Shown: positions 42,178 through 51,597, counted from the stretch's first letter. The stretch is 64,000 bases of DNA from Actinoplanes aureus (GCF_015704865.1 NZ_JADQTO010000022.1:62001-126000); one strand, 5' to 3'. A program made the numbers and translations. The notes: a model not told the origin generated them from the sequence alone.

Positions 42178-43914
42178 TTGGGGTACGAGGACGACCTGCG
42201 TCTGCTGCGCGAGTACGAGCCGGTGAGCAGGTTCACCGAGGGCGAGTACTTCTTCCCGGTCCCGGTCGAGCGGTACGTCAGCCGGGCCGGCCTGTGGCGC
42301 GCCGAACCCGGGGAGCGCCCGGTCCAGGTCGCCGCGCCGGGTGAGCTGACCCTGGACGCCCTCGCCGCGGCCGGCGGCGCCGAACTGGGCCTCGGGTACT
42401 CGATGTCCGGCATCGACGCCGACGAAAAGCCGCTCGCCGCGCACATTCCGCTGCGGGACCGTCCCCCGCACCTGGCCCGCTCCAGCCGCCTGGCGTCGGT
42501 CGGGCTCACCGCCCGGCTGGTCGACACCCTGAACCGGTTTTCCCTGCTGTTCCGCGGCAGCGTCCCGGGCGGCAGCGCGGCACGCTCGTTCCTGCTACAG
42601 CGCGACCACCTCGAACCGGGGCGGCCCACCTACTACGGGCGGGTGGTACGCGACGAGCCGTGGATCGTGTGCCAGTACTGGTTCTTCTACAGCTTCAACA
42701 ACTGGCGGTCCGCGTTCGGCGGGGTCAACGAGCACGAGGCCGACTGGGAGCAGGTGACGGTCTACCTCGACGCGGCCAGCGGAGCCGCCGCGTGGGTGGT
42801 CTTCTCGGCGCACGAGGAGACCGGCGACGATCTGCGGCGGCGCTGGGACGACCCGGATCTGACCCTGGTCGACGGCCGGCACCCGGTGGTCTTCGTCGGC
42901 GCGGGCTCGCACTCCGGCGCGTACCTTCCGGGCGACTACCTGATCACGGTACGGCCTCCGCGGCTGCGTGGCCTGGTCAACGCCCTGCGCTGGTCGGCAC
43001 GGCTGCTGGCGCCCTGGTCGGCCGAGGATCAGCGCAGCGTCGGCATCCCGTACGTCGACTACGCCCGCGGCGACGGCCGGGCGGTGGGCCCCGGCCAGCC
43101 CGAAGCCTGGAATCCGGTGGTGATCGACGACGAGACCGCCTGGGTCCGCGACTTCCGCGGGCTGTGGGGGCGCGACACCCGGGACCGGCTCGGCGGCGAA
43201 CGCGGCCCGGCCGGCCCCCGTTACCGGCGCGACGGCACCGTACGGCAGGCGTGGGCGGACCCGGTCGGCTGGGCCGGCCTGGCCAAGGTGGTGCCCGACG
43301 CGGCCACCGAACGGCAGCTCGTGGAGATCCGTACCCAGCGGGATCGTGACCGGATCGAGGAGCTGGACCGCGAGATCAGTGCCCTGCGCCACGAACTGAC
43401 GGTGGCGGCGGCGGGCTTGCCCGCCGCCGACCCGGAGGTACGGGCACTGCTCGGCCAGGAGCAGCAGTTGCTCGGCCTGCGGATGGAACGCACCCGCCTG
43501 GCCGACGAGCTGCACCGCACCACCACGGCCGGGCCGGTGTCGCAGCATCCGCACGCCCACCTGATGCACCGGCGGGTGCCGATGGAGGCGTCGACCGGGT
43601 TCCTCGGTCGGGCCCGGTCCTGGTGGGCGGTGATCAGCACACCGCTGATCCTGTGGGCGCTCGGTGCCGTGCTGTCACCGCTGCCCATCGCCGGGCAGGA
43701 GACCGCCGGGATCCTGCTTCTGGTGCTGCTGTCGGTCGAGGGCCTGGTCCGCGGCAAGTTCCTGGCGGTTCTGCTGCGCCTGCTGCTCGCCTGCGCCGCG
43801 CTCCTGGTGCTGGCCGTGCTCTGGTACGACGGCCGCTACGTCGTCACCTTCACGTTCTTCGCCGCGGCGCTACTGGTGTTGCTGGTCAACGTTCGGGAGG
43901 CCACACGTCGCTGA
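42178..43914 (+). CDS. Vps62-like domain membrane protein
   Basis: Protein of 578 residues of unknown function. The N-terminal 300 residues contain QYWFFYSFNNWRSAFGGVNE and HEADWEQVTVYL, then YVDYARGDGR, hallmarks of Vps62/TecA-like domains. A coiled-coil segment (RDRDRIEELDREISALRHEL) follows, then three C-terminal hydrophobic helices (STPLILWALGAVLSPLPIAG, LLVLLSVEGL, FFAAALLVLLVNV). The start is TTG at 42178, with AAAGGAA ten bases upstream. Longer upstream reading is unlike protein. It overlaps the next convergent gene by 45 bases. Confidence 0.75.
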   Translation: MGYEDDLRLLREYEPVSRFTEGEYFFPVPVERYVSRAGLWRAEPGERPVQVAAPGELTLDALAAAGGAELGLGYSMSGIDADEKPLAAHIPLRDRPPHLARSSRLASVGLTARLVDTLNRFSLLFRGSVPGGSAARSFLLQRDHLEPGRPTYYGRVVRDEPWIVCQYWFFYSFNNWRSAFGGVNEHEADWEQVTVYLDAASGAAAWVVFSAHEETGDDLRRRWDDPDLTLVDGRHPVVFVGAGSHSGAYLPGDYLITVRPPRLRGLVNALRWSARLLAPWSAEDQRSVGIPYVDYARGDGRAVGPGQPEAWNPVVIDDETAWVRDFRGLWGRDTRDRLGGERGPAGPRYRRDGTVRQAWADPVGWAGLAKVVPDAATERQLVEIRTQRDRDRIEELDREISALRHELTVAAAGLPAADPEVRALLGQEQQLLGLRMERTRLADELHRTTTAGPVSQHPHAHLMHRRVPMEASTGFLGRARSWWAVISTPLILWALGAVLSPLPIAGQETAGILLLVLLSVEGLVRGKFLAVLLRLLLACAALLVLAVLWYDGRYVVTFTFFAAALLVLLVNVREATRR

Positions 43915-44661
43915 CGACGAGGCGGCCCACCAGCTGACGGTCCGGTCGACCACCGGCGCGGGCGCGCGTACCCAGTAGGTGTGGTCGTTGCTCGCGCCGT
44001 CCGGCACGTCCTCGTGCCGGTAGAGCCAGGTGGTGAGGCTCTCGGCGGCGAACAGGCGACCGGCGAACCTCTCGACCGCGGACGGCGGTGCCAGTCGGTC
44101 CCCCTGCAACGCGACCACCAGCGAGGGCGTGCCGACAGCCGCGGCGGCCGGGAACGGGGTGCGACCGGTGACGGCCATCCGCCCCCACTCCCGCATCAGG
44201 GTCCGCGCCCCGGGCCCACCGAAAGCCGGCTTCGGCAGGTGGCCGAAGAGCGCGCTGAGCACGGGCACGATCACGGCGCCCATCACGACGAGGTGCGGGC
44301 CACCGTACGGGTAGTCCCGGTGGTACGGCAGACAGGTGCCCACCGTGACGATCCCGTCCGCCGGCGCCCGGTTGAGCTGGTGCCCGACGGCGAGCTGACC
44401 GCCCAGGCTGTGGCCGAACAGGATCACCGGTCGCCCGGGCGCCTCAGCCCGCGCGGCGGCGACCGCCCGGGCGGTGTCCTCGATCTCGTCGCCGTACGAC
44501 CAGTCGTGCTCGCGCGAGGCCCGGGGCTCGCCGGGTTCGAACCCTCGGCGCGGCAACGCCCGGGCAGCCCAGCCACGCGCTTCGAACGCCTCGACGAGCG
44601 GCCGGTAGTACCGGGAACCGATGCCCATGGCGGGCGAGATCAGGACGAGCGGATGGATCAC
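43870..44661 (-). CDS. Alpha/beta hydrolase (last gene of the FMO operon)
   Basis: Hydrolase of 263 residues with VLISPAMGIGSRYYRPLVEA, ILFGHSLGGQLAVGH (nucleophile GHSLGG), and DVPDGASNDHTYWV near the C-terminus carrying the probable catalytic His. The GTG start overlaps the transporter stop (GTGA). The C-terminal 20 residues run into the convergent Vps62-like gene. It may hydrolyse an ester or thioester made by the upstream monooxygenase/SDR pair. This is inference. Confidence 0.85.
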   Translation of the reverse strand: MIHPLVLISPAMGIGSRYYRPLVEAFEARGWAARALPRRGFEPGEPRASREHDWSYGDEIEDTARAVAAARAEAPGRPVILFGHSLGGQLAVGHQLNRAPADGIVTVGTCLPYHRDYPYGGPHLVVMGAVIVPVLSALFGHLPKPAFGGPGARTLMREWGRMAVTGRTPFPAAAAVGTPSLVVALQGDRLAPPSAVERFAGRLFAAESLTTWLYRHEDVPDGASNDHTYWVRAPAPVVDRTVSWWAASSSATCGLPNVDQQHQ

Positions 44662-46010
44662 GGCGTGACAGTACCGGAGCCGTCGGCCGTCAGCGCCCGG
44701 TCCAGCGTCCAGCGCAGCTGGAACGCCATGGCCGCGGCCATCAGCGCGGCCGGTACCACGGTGAAGCCGAGGAGCAGGGCGGTGTGGGCGGAGTCCGGCT
44801 GGACCACGGTGTGACCTTCGGTCGTCGAGACGAAGCCGCCGACGGCGAGTGCGGCGGAGTAGACGTACGGGCCGATGGCGGTGCCGGTCGCCTCGGTGGC
44901 GGTCCAGACGCCGGTGTAGGCGCCGGCCCGGGCGGTGCCGCGCGCCTCGGCGGCCGCGACAGCGTCCGGAACCATCGAGAACGCGAAGAGCTGGAGCCCG
45001 GCGAACGCGATGCCCAGGGCGACGACCACGGCGACGGCCGGCACGGTGCCGTATCCGAGCAGCGGAGCGAGCGACCCGATCACGAAGACGCCCTGCGAGA
45101 TGAGCAGGCCGCGCTGCTTGCCGATGCGCCGGGACACCTTCGCCCAGACCGGTCCGGCGATGACGGCCGGACCGAGGAAGGCGCCCATGAACACGGCCGT
45201 GAGGCCGGAGTCGGCGAAGACGTACTCGGTGTAGAACGGCAGCGCGGCGAGGAACAGGTGCGTGGTGGTACCGGTGAACAGGTAGGACAGCACCAGGGTC
45301 CGGAAGTCGCGGTCCCGCCAGGCGGTCGCGACGTCGCCGCGGGTGGAGTGGGCGTGCTGGCCGGGCGAGCGGAAACCGGCGTGCGCGGTGAGGCGGCGCA
45401 CCCCGGTCAGGGCGACCAGGCCGGAGACCACCATGACGCCGGAGAGCATCAGGGCCATCCGGGCGTAGTCGCCGCGTCCACCGGCGGCCACCAGGGCCGG
45501 TGCCGCGACACCGGCGCCGAGCAGGCCCAGGGTCAGGAAGAGCATCCGGAACATGAAGACCCGGGTGCGCTCGTGGTAGCCGACGCGCAGGTCGGACGGT
45601 GTGGTCAGGTACGGCACCTGAAAACACGCGAAGAGCAGGTTGCCGGCGATGAACCAGCCGCCGACCCAGAGCGCGGCCGGTGCGCCGGACACGCCGGCGG
45701 GCACCGAGAACATCGCGACCATCGCCACGGCGAGCAGCAGGCCCACGCGCAGCATGCCCCGCCGGTGCCCGGTCCGGCGCGCCTCCCGGTCGGATCGGCT
45801 GCCGAGCAGGGGATGCACCACCACGTCGATGATCTTCGGCAGCAGCAGGGTCAGGCCGGCCAGGAACGGCGAGACGCCGAGCGTGTGGGTGAGGAAGTAG
45901 AGCAGCAGCAGTCCGGGAACGGTGACCCACACGCCCATCCCGATGGAGCCGGTGGCGTAGGCGAGCAGGTCACCCGTCCTGGTCCGGACCCCCTCCCGCA
46001 GCGTGGTCAT
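44658..46010 (-). CDS. GPH/MFS-type cation symporter
   Basis: Twelve-helix carrier of 450 residues in the glycoside-pentoside-hexuronide branch. LLPKIIDVVVHPLLGSRSDR contains the conserved D of MelB-like transporters, and YLTTPSDLRVGYHERTRV is the cytoplasmic loop signature. Its start overlaps the SDR stop by four bases and its stop overlaps the hydrolase GTG. It probably imports the substrate of the linked enzymes. Confidence 0.88.
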   Translation of the reverse strand: MTTLREGVRTRTGDLLAYATGSIGMGVWVTVPGLLLLYFLTHTLGVSPFLAGLTLLLPKIIDVVVHPLLGSRSDREARRTGHRRGMLRVGLLLAVAMVAMFSVPAGVSGAPAALWVGGWFIAGNLLFACFQVPYLTTPSDLRVGYHERTRVFMFRMLFLTLGLLGAGVAAPALVAAGGRGDYARMALMLSGVMVVSGLVALTGVRRLTAHAGFRSPGQHAHSTRGDVATAWRDRDFRTLVLSYLFTGTTTHLFLAALPFYTEYVFADSGLTAVFMGAFLGPAVIAGPVWAKVSRRIGKQRGLLISQGVFVIGSLAPLLGYGTVPAVAVVVALGIAFAGLQLFAFSMVPDAVAAAEARGTARAGAYTGVWTATEATGTAIGPYVYSAALAVGGFVSTTEGHTVVQPDSAHTALLLGFTVVPAALMAAAMAFQLRWTLDRALTADGSGTVTP

Positions 46011-46837
46011 CCGGTCTCCCCGTGACGCGCGACGACGCCGGCGGCCAGTCCGGCGCCCTCGAACGCGCCGGAACGGACCCGGCCGGCCAGCGTACGGGCG
46101 ACGATCCGGTCGGTCAGCGCGGGCAGGTGGCGGGCCAGGAAGAACTCGACGGCTCCCCGGCGGGTGGTCGCCAGGTCACGGTGCGGACGGCCGCTCAGGG
46201 CCGCACGCAGCACGGTACGGACCACGCCTTCCAGCGGCTCGTACTGGCTCATGCCCTCCAGGGAGAGCCCGGCGGCGGCCGTCGAGTCGTGGATCGGGCT
46301 GCGTACGGCGGACGGGTACACGCAGGTGACGCCGACATGGGTGCCGATCTCCAGGCGGAGCGCATCGGCGTACGCCACCAGGGCACGTTTGGAGGCACCG
46401 TACGCGGCGGCCAGCGGCAGCTGCATGACGGCCATCCGCGAGGAGAGCATGACGACCCGGCCGCGCGAGGCGACCAGGGCGTCCACGCACGCGGCGGTCA
46501 CCCGCCAGGTTCCGAGCAGGTTGATGTCCAGCTGACGGCGTACCTCCGCGCCCGGCGGCAGTTCGGCGGGGGCCGGCCCACCGATCCCGGCGTTGTTGAT
46601 CAGCAGATCGAGCCCGCCCAGCCGGGCGATCGCCGCGCCCACCGCCGCGGGCACCGCCTCGTCGTCGGTGATGTCACAGGCCAGGACCTCGACCGGGTCG
46701 TCCGCGCGGGGCGCCAGGTCCAGACCGGCGACCCGGGCGCCGAGCCCGTCCAGCCGGGCGCAGATCGCCCGGCCGAATGTTCCGGACGCGCCGGTGACCA
46801 GGACGCGCATGCCGCGCGGATCAAGGCGGTTGCTCAT
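46007..46837 (-). CDS. SDR-family oxidoreductase of the FMO operon
   Basis: Short-chain dehydrogenase of 276 residues: TGASGTFGRAICARL near residue 15, LLINNAGIGG near 90, VVMLSSRMAVMQLP (catalytic Ser) and YGASKRALVAYADAL. The long C-terminal tail after residue 200 is typical of lipid- or steroid-acting SDRs. ATGA overlaps join it to both the FMO and the transporter genes. Confidence 0.9.
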   Translation of the reverse strand: MSNRLDPRGMRVLVTGASGTFGRAICARLDGLGARVAGLDLAPRADDPVEVLACDITDDEAVPAAVGAAIARLGGLDLLINNAGIGGPAPAELPPGAEVRRQLDINLLGTWRVTAACVDALVASRGRVVMLSSRMAVMQLPLAAAYGASKRALVAYADALRLEIGTHVGVTCVYPSAVRSPIHDSTAAAGLSLEGMSQYEPLEGVVRTVLRAALSGRPHRDLATTRRGAVEFFLARHLPALTDRIVARTLAGRVRSGAFEGAGLAAGVVARHGETG

Positions 46838-48114
46838 GCGGGGACTCCTCGGGCCAGGCGGATCCGGCCGGCCTCGATCTCGCGGGGCAGCTCGGCGACG
46901 TACCGATCGAAATCGACGCGCATGTGCGGCCGCGCGTTCTCGCCCCAGCGTTCGACGGCGGCGCGCAGGGCGCGCTCGACGGCGCGCTCCTGTTGCTGAG
47001 CGGCGGGCAGGGCATAGGAGCCGGAGAGGTACGCGGCAGCCAGCTTGGCCTGCGCCTCCACCACCGGGAATGCCGCGCCGGTGGACTGCATCAGACCGAC
47101 GAACGCCAGGGTCGGGTCGTCCAGATGGAAGACCCGCTGGTAGAGCGGCAACCGTTCCGGGTCGGCACCCAGCCAGCGCGGGGACAGGAACGGGATGCTC
47201 ACCCGGTAGCCGGTGGCCCAGACGATCAGGTCGACGAGATCGGCGGTCCCGTCGGTGAAGACGACCCGGGCCCCGTCGAAGTGGTCGACACCGGGACGCG
47301 CGGCCACCTCGCCGTGGGTGAGCCGGTGCAGGATCGTGTCGCTGATCGTGGGGTGGCTCTGGAAGAGGCCACCGGCCGGGGCCGGCAGGCCGTAGCTCTG
47401 CGGTGTGCCGACGGCCAGCCGCAACATGGTCTCGGCGATGCGCTGGCGAATCCGCCAGGGCAGGGCGGCGAGGGCGCCGCCGGTCGCGTCCGACGGGCGG
47501 CCGAACAGGTACTTCGGGACGATGTGAACCCCGTGCCGGGCGGAGAGCAGGACCGGGCCCCGGGCCGTGTACGAGGCGTCCACGGCGATGTCCATGGCCG
47601 AGTTGCCCATCCCGACGACCAGCACCCGCCTGCCCTGGAAGACGTCGGCGGTGCGGTAGTCGTGAGCGTGCATCTGAACGCCGTCGAACGTTCCGGGATA
47701 CCCGGGGTCCGGCAGGCGCGGATCCCAGTTGTGACCGTTGGCGACGATCACCGCGTCGTACCGCTCGGTGTCACCGGGGGTCGTCACCAGCCAGGAGCCG
47801 TCGCGTTCGACTCGGGTGACGGTGCTACCGAAACGGATGGAGGCGGTGAGCCCGAACTTGTCGGCGTAATCGGCGAGGTAGCCGGCGATGAGGTCGGCCG
47901 ACGGGTACACGGGCCACTCGGCCGGCATCGGGAAGTCGGCGAACTCGGTCCGGCCTTTGCTGGTGTTCAGGTGCAGGGAGGCGTACGCGCCAGTGGCCCA
48001 CAGGCCGCCGGGCCGGTCACCCCGCTCGTAGGCGACGGGCTCACAGCCGGCGTCGAGCAGGGCCTTGACCGTGGCCAGGCCGGCGGCTCCCGCACCGATC
48101 ACGGCGACACGCAT
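46834..48114 (-). CDS. Flavin-containing monooxygenase
   Basis: Class B flavoprotein of 426 residues. GAGAAGLATVKALLDAG binds FAD, VVGMGNSAMDIAVD binds NADPH, and FDGVQMHAHDYR fits the FxGxxxHxxx(Y/F) fingerprint of FMOs rather than the W-ending Baeyer-Villiger version. VDLIVWATGY is the ATG-type motif. It would oxygenate soft nucleophiles (N or S). GAGGAG lies seven bases before the ATG at 48114. It is the first gene of a four-gene overlapping operon divergent from a PucR-type regulator. Confidence 0.92.
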   Translation of the reverse strand: MRVAVIGAGAAGLATVKALLDAGCEPVAYERGDRPGGLWATGAYASLHLNTSKGRTEFADFPMPAEWPVYPSADLIAGYLADYADKFGLTASIRFGSTVTRVERDGSWLVTTPGDTERYDAVIVANGHNWDPRLPDPGYPGTFDGVQMHAHDYRTADVFQGRRVLVVGMGNSAMDIAVDASYTARGPVLLSARHGVHIVPKYLFGRPSDATGGALAALPWRIRQRIAETMLRLAVGTPQSYGLPAPAGGLFQSHPTISDTILHRLTHGEVAARPGVDHFDGARVVFTDGTADLVDLIVWATGYRVSIPFLSPRWLGADPERLPLYQRVFHLDDPTLAFVGLMQSTGAAFPVVEAQAKLAAAYLSGSYALPAAQQQERAVERALRAAVERWGENARPHMRVDFDRYVAELPREIEAGRIRLARGVPA

Positions 48115-48156
48115 GGAACTTCTCCTCGAGGGCCGTTGTAGCGCTCGCCAAACCGT

Positions 48157-48226
48157 ATGTCCTGGCAACCGGCCTGGACATGGCGCGGGCCACGCCGTTC
48201 GGGGTCGCGGTTGTGGGCCACCACAA
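48157..48226. promoter_or_regulatory. Two inverted repeats in the FMO / PucR-type divergent promoter
   Basis: ATGTCC (48157-48162) pairs with GGACAT (48176-48181), and TTGTGG (48211-48216) pairs with CCACAA (48221-48226). Both lie in the 132-base gap between the divergent genes and are candidate binding sites for the regulator. Confidence 0.35.
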
Positions 48227-48246
48227 GGTCGGGGCAGCATGGCGGC

Positions 48247-49362
48247 ATGAACCCGCCGGACGACTGGACAGCCGTGGTCGAACTCATCGAACGGGTGATG
48301 AACGACGAGGACCTGCTGCCATCCGTGATCGCCGGAGTTCGCACGACGGTTCGGGAGGTCGCCGCGCTGCCGCCGTCCGACATCGCCGGGCACACCCGCG
48401 CGCTGCTCACCGCGGCCACCCGGGCACTGGCCGCGCGGCGCGGACCCACCGAGGCCGAGTTGTCGTTCGTGGAGGAGCTCGGCGTCACCCGGGCCCGGCA
48501 GGGCGTACCGATCGAGGCGGTCCTGGGCGCCATCCATGTCGCCGAACGCGCGATCTGGGCCCGGGCCCGGGAGGTCGCCCGATCCGAGGGAGTCGGCGCC
48601 GACCGGCTGCTGGACGCGCGGGAGCTCTACGACGACTGGGCCGAGACGGTACGGGCCCGGCTGATCACCTCCCACCGGGCCGCGAGAGCGGGCGCGGATC
48701 CGCAGCCCGGCGGCCGGGACGCGGCGATCCTGCGGCGGCTGCTGCACGGCGGTTCCGCGGCCGTGCTGGCGATCGCCGAGGCGGGACTGCCGGTCACCGG
48801 CGGGCTCTGGGTGCTCGTCGCCCGGCCGCAGCTCGCCGCCTCGATGGAACGGGCCCTGCGCGAGCAGCCACCGGTGCTGTGCGCGATCGTGAACGACCTG
48901 CTCGTCGGAGTCCTGCCGCGGGCTCCGTCCGGACGCGCCGGAACCGCCGGGCTGGCCGGTCCCGCCGAACCCGACAAGCTGGCGCCGGTACATCGCCTCG
49001 CCGTCGCCGCCCTGGCCGCCGCCGAGTCGACCGGCCGCACCGGGGTGGTGCACATCGCCGAGGTGGCGTGGGTGGCGGCGCTGACCGACCGGGCTGATCT
49101 GGCCACGGCGCTGCTCGACCGGCATCTGCGCGCCTGGGCCGCTCTGGGACCGAACGCCGAGCCGGTGGCACACGCCGTCCTCGCCTGGCTGGAGAGCGAC
49201 CGGGACGTCACGGTCGCCGGCGAGAAGCTGTTCGTGCACCCCAACACGGTGCGCAACCGGGTCCGGCGCTTCGCCGACGTCACCGGCATCGACCCGGCCG
49301 GCACCTTCGGCGCCACGAACGCCTGGTGGCTCTGCCGAACCTGGCTTCGGGAAGCGACCTGA
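48247..49362 (+). CDS. PucR/CdaR-type helix-turn-helix regulator
   Basis: Regulator of 371 residues. The N-terminal 160 residues form a RsbRD-like helical domain (LIERVMNDEDLLPSVIAGVR, TRARQGVPIEAVLGAIHVAE). A degenerate GGDEF-like middle region follows. The C-terminus has the PucR HTH: VLAWLESDRDVTVAGEKLFV then HPNTVRNRVRRFADVTGID. Most likely an activator of the divergent FMO operon, sensing its substrate. ATG 48247 is used; a longer frame upstream has no family similarity. Confidence 0.87.
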   Translation: MNPPDDWTAVVELIERVMNDEDLLPSVIAGVRTTVREVAALPPSDIAGHTRALLTAATRALAARRGPTEAELSFVEELGVTRARQGVPIEAVLGAIHVAERAIWARAREVARSEGVGADRLLDARELYDDWAETVRARLITSHRAARAGADPQPGGRDAAILRRLLHGGSAAVLAIAEAGLPVTGGLWVLVARPQLAASMERALREQPPVLCAIVNDLLVGVLPRAPSGRAGTAGLAGPAEPDKLAPVHRLAVAALAAAESTGRTGVVHIAEVAWVAALTDRADLATALLDRHLRAWAALGPNAEPVAHAVLAWLESDRDVTVAGEKLFVHPNTVRNRVRRFADVTGIDPAGTFGATNAWWLCRTWLREAT

Positions 49363-49406
49363 CCGCTACCGCAGTAGCGTGAGTCGTCCGACGCTCGGGA
49401 GTGCCC

Positions 49407-49793
49407 ATGAGTCTGGAAAAGGTGATCTTCGGGTTCTTCGTGCTGCTGGCGGCGACGCTGAACTTCGGCTTCTTCATCGGCGACATCGACGACCCGACAC
49501 TGCACAACAAGTACGAGCTGTTCGCCGCCGTCGTGGTGAACCTGATCGCCACCGTGCTGAAGTTCGGCGACCGCACGCAGATCGGCGCGGTGCATCTGGC
49601 CACCAGCCTGGTCGCCGACCTGCAACTGATCGCGGCGACCCTGGTCTGGACGTGGGCGACGCAGATCTCCGCGACCGGCCTGGACGGCGAGTCGATGGCC
49701 AGCGTGGTGTCGCTGTCCGGCGGCGCCCTGATGGCCAACATCGTCTCAGTGATCCTGCTGGTCATCGAGACCGTGTCCTTCCAGCGACGCTGA
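49407..49793 (+). CDS. DUF6394-like small membrane protein
   Basis: Protein of 128 residues with an N-terminal helix (VIFGFFVLLAATLNFGFFIG), a soluble stretch (DIDDPTLHNKYELFAAVVVN) and two further hydrophobic segments. It resembles small membrane proteins encoded beside TrkA/RCK potassium channels. GGGAG lies five bases before the ATG. The channel gene begins eight bases after its stop, implying one operon and perhaps a channel accessory subunit. Confidence 0.75.
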   Translation: MSLEKVIFGFFVLLAATLNFGFFIGDIDDPTLHNKYELFAAVVVNLIATVLKFGDRTQIGAVHLATSLVADLQLIAATLVWTWATQISATGLDGESMASVVSLSGGALMANIVSVILLVIETVSFQRR

Positions 49794-49800
49794 GGTGGCC

Positions 49801-51597
49801 GTGTCCCGATCCGACAAGCGGTGGCGGCGGATGCTCGGCCGTGGCGAGGAGCGACCCCGCAAGGCACGCCGCTGGACGCGGATCGCCGCGGCGGTGCAGG
49901 GCCCGCCCACCGTCTTCCTCATCCTGCGCCGCATGCGGGCGCCGCTGATCGTGCTGATCACGATCTTCGCGATCAGCGTGCTGGGTCTGACGCTGGTCCC
50001 CGGTCGTGACGAGACCGGGCAGCCGGCGCGGATGGGCTTCTTCGACGCGTTCTACTTCATGAGCTACACGGCGACGACCATCGGGTACGGCGAGATCCCG
50101 CACGAGTTCACCGGCGCGCAGCGGCTGTGGGTGATGGCGAGCATCTACCTCACCGTCATCGGGTGGGCGTACGCGATCGGCTCCCTGCTGACGCTGTTGC
50201 AGGACCGCGCGTTCCGGCAGGCGCTGGCACTGCAACGGTTCACGCGTACGGTGGCCCGGATCCGCGAGCCGTTCCTGCTGATCGCCGGGTACGGGCAGAC
50301 CGGTCAGCTGCTGGGGCGCTCGCTCGACGCGCTGGGCCGGCGGCTCGTGGTGGTCGACAGCAACGCGGAACGCGTCGACGCGCTCGACATCGACGCCTAC
50401 CGCGCCGACGTGCCGGGGCTGGCCGGTGACGCCCGCAACCCGCAGACGCTCGAACATGCCGGGCTCGGCCACCCGTACTGCGAGGGGGTGCTGGCGCTGA
50501 CCGACGACGACGAGGTGAACCTGGCGGTCGCGATGACGGCCGCCCTGGTACGCCCGGAGCTGCCGGTGATCGCCCGCACGGTGTCACCGGCCGTCGGATA
50601 CCGGATGGCCGCGTTCGGCTCACCCACCGTGGTGAACGCGTTCGACCGGTACGGGGACCATCTACGGCTGGCCCTGCGCGCGCCGGCGTCGTACCAGTTG
50701 ATGGTGTGGCTGGAGAGCGGGCTCGGCGCGACGCTGCCGGACCGGGCACAGCCGCCGCGAGCCGGGCGCTGGGTGCTGTGCGGCTACGGCCGGTTCGGGC
50801 GCGAGCTCACCGAGGACCTGCACGCCGAGGGCCTCACCGTCACCGTGATCGACATCGCGGCGTCGGCCGATCCCGACCCGTGGGTGGTCGTCGGCGACGG
50901 GTCCGAGCCGAGCGTCATGGCCCGTGCCGATCTGGCACACGCCGTCGGCTTCGTGGCCGGCACGGACAACGACACGACCAACCTGTCGCTGGTGGCCGCC
51001 GCCCGCCGGATCAACCCGCACCTGTTCGTCGCGTCCCGGCAGAACCGCCCTGAGACGGCACCGCTGTTCGCCGCCATGCGGGTCGACTCGCTCCTGGTGC
51101 CGGCCGAGGTGGTCGCGCACGAGATATACGCGCAGCTGAGCACCCCGCTGCTGTGGCACTTCCTGCGGGAGATGCCGGCACTCGGCGACCGATGGGCCGC
51201 GAACATGATCACGCGTCTGCACAAGCATTGCGGCCGCCGCCTGCACGGGTTGTGGCGTACGACGCTGGACGCAGACGAGGCTCCGGCGCTCATCCGCTGG
51301 CTGCGAGACGGCCGGGCGACGCTGCGTGATCTGCTGCGCCATCCCGACGACCGCGACGAGCGCCTCGACATCGTCCCGCTCCTGATCCTGCGCGACGAGC
51401 AGGCGACGCTCGGGCCCGCCGACGACGCCGCACTCCAGGCCGGCGACCAGATCCTGTTCGCCGGGCAACCATGGGACCGGCGCGCGCTGCTGGACACGCT
51501 GACCGTCGACTCGGTGAGCCAGTACGTCCTGTACGGCCGTCGCGTTCCGTCGAGCTGGGTCTGGCAGCGCCTGACCCACTCGCCACGGTCGGGCTGA
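49801..51597 (+). CDS. Two-RCK potassium channel / TrkA-like NAD-binding protein
   Basis: Membrane protein of 598 residues. A basic cytoplasmic N-terminus precedes a two-helix pore unit with selectivity filter TATTIGYGEIP (residues about 93-103). Two Rossmann RCK/TrkA-N domains follow: LLIAGYGQTGQLLGRSLDAL and WVLCGYGRFGRELTEDL, each with an acidic residue after the second strand for NAD+. A C-terminal region with TrkA-C-like sequence (DDAALQAGDQILFAG) ends the protein. Fits Kch/MthK-type channels gated by cytosolic ligands. The GTG at 49801 has GAGG five bases upstream. Confidence 0.9.
   Translation: MSRSDKRWRRMLGRGEERPRKARRWTRIAAAVQGPPTVFLILRRMRAPLIVLITIFAISVLGLTLVPGRDETGQPARMGFFDAFYFMSYTATTIGYGEIPHEFTGAQRLWVMASIYLTVIGWAYAIGSLLTLLQDRAFRQALALQRFTRTVARIREPFLLIAGYGQTGQLLGRSLDALGRRLVVVDSNAERVDALDIDAYRADVPGLAGDARNPQTLEHAGLGHPYCEGVLALTDDDEVNLAVAMTAALVRPELPVIARTVSPAVGYRMAAFGSPTVVNAFDRYGDHLRLALRAPASYQLMVWLESGLGATLPDRAQPPRAGRWVLCGYGRFGRELTEDLHAEGLTVTVIDIAASADPDPWVVVGDGSEPSVMARADLAHAVGFVAGTDNDTTNLSLVAAARRINPHLFVASRQNRPETAPLFAAMRVDSLLVPAEVVAHEIYAQLSTPLLWHFLREMPALGDRWAANMITRLHKHCGRRLHGLWRTTLDADEAPALIRWLRDGRATLRDLLRHPDDRDERLDIVPLLILRDEQATLGPADDAALQAGDQILFAGQPWDRRALLDTLTVDSVSQYVLYGRRVPSSWVWQRLTHSPRSG

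Noticed and set aside
46834..48114. Baeyer-Villiger monooxygenase assignment
   Set aside because: The fingerprint ends in Tyr (HAHDYR), not the Trp required for the Baeyer-Villiger motif.
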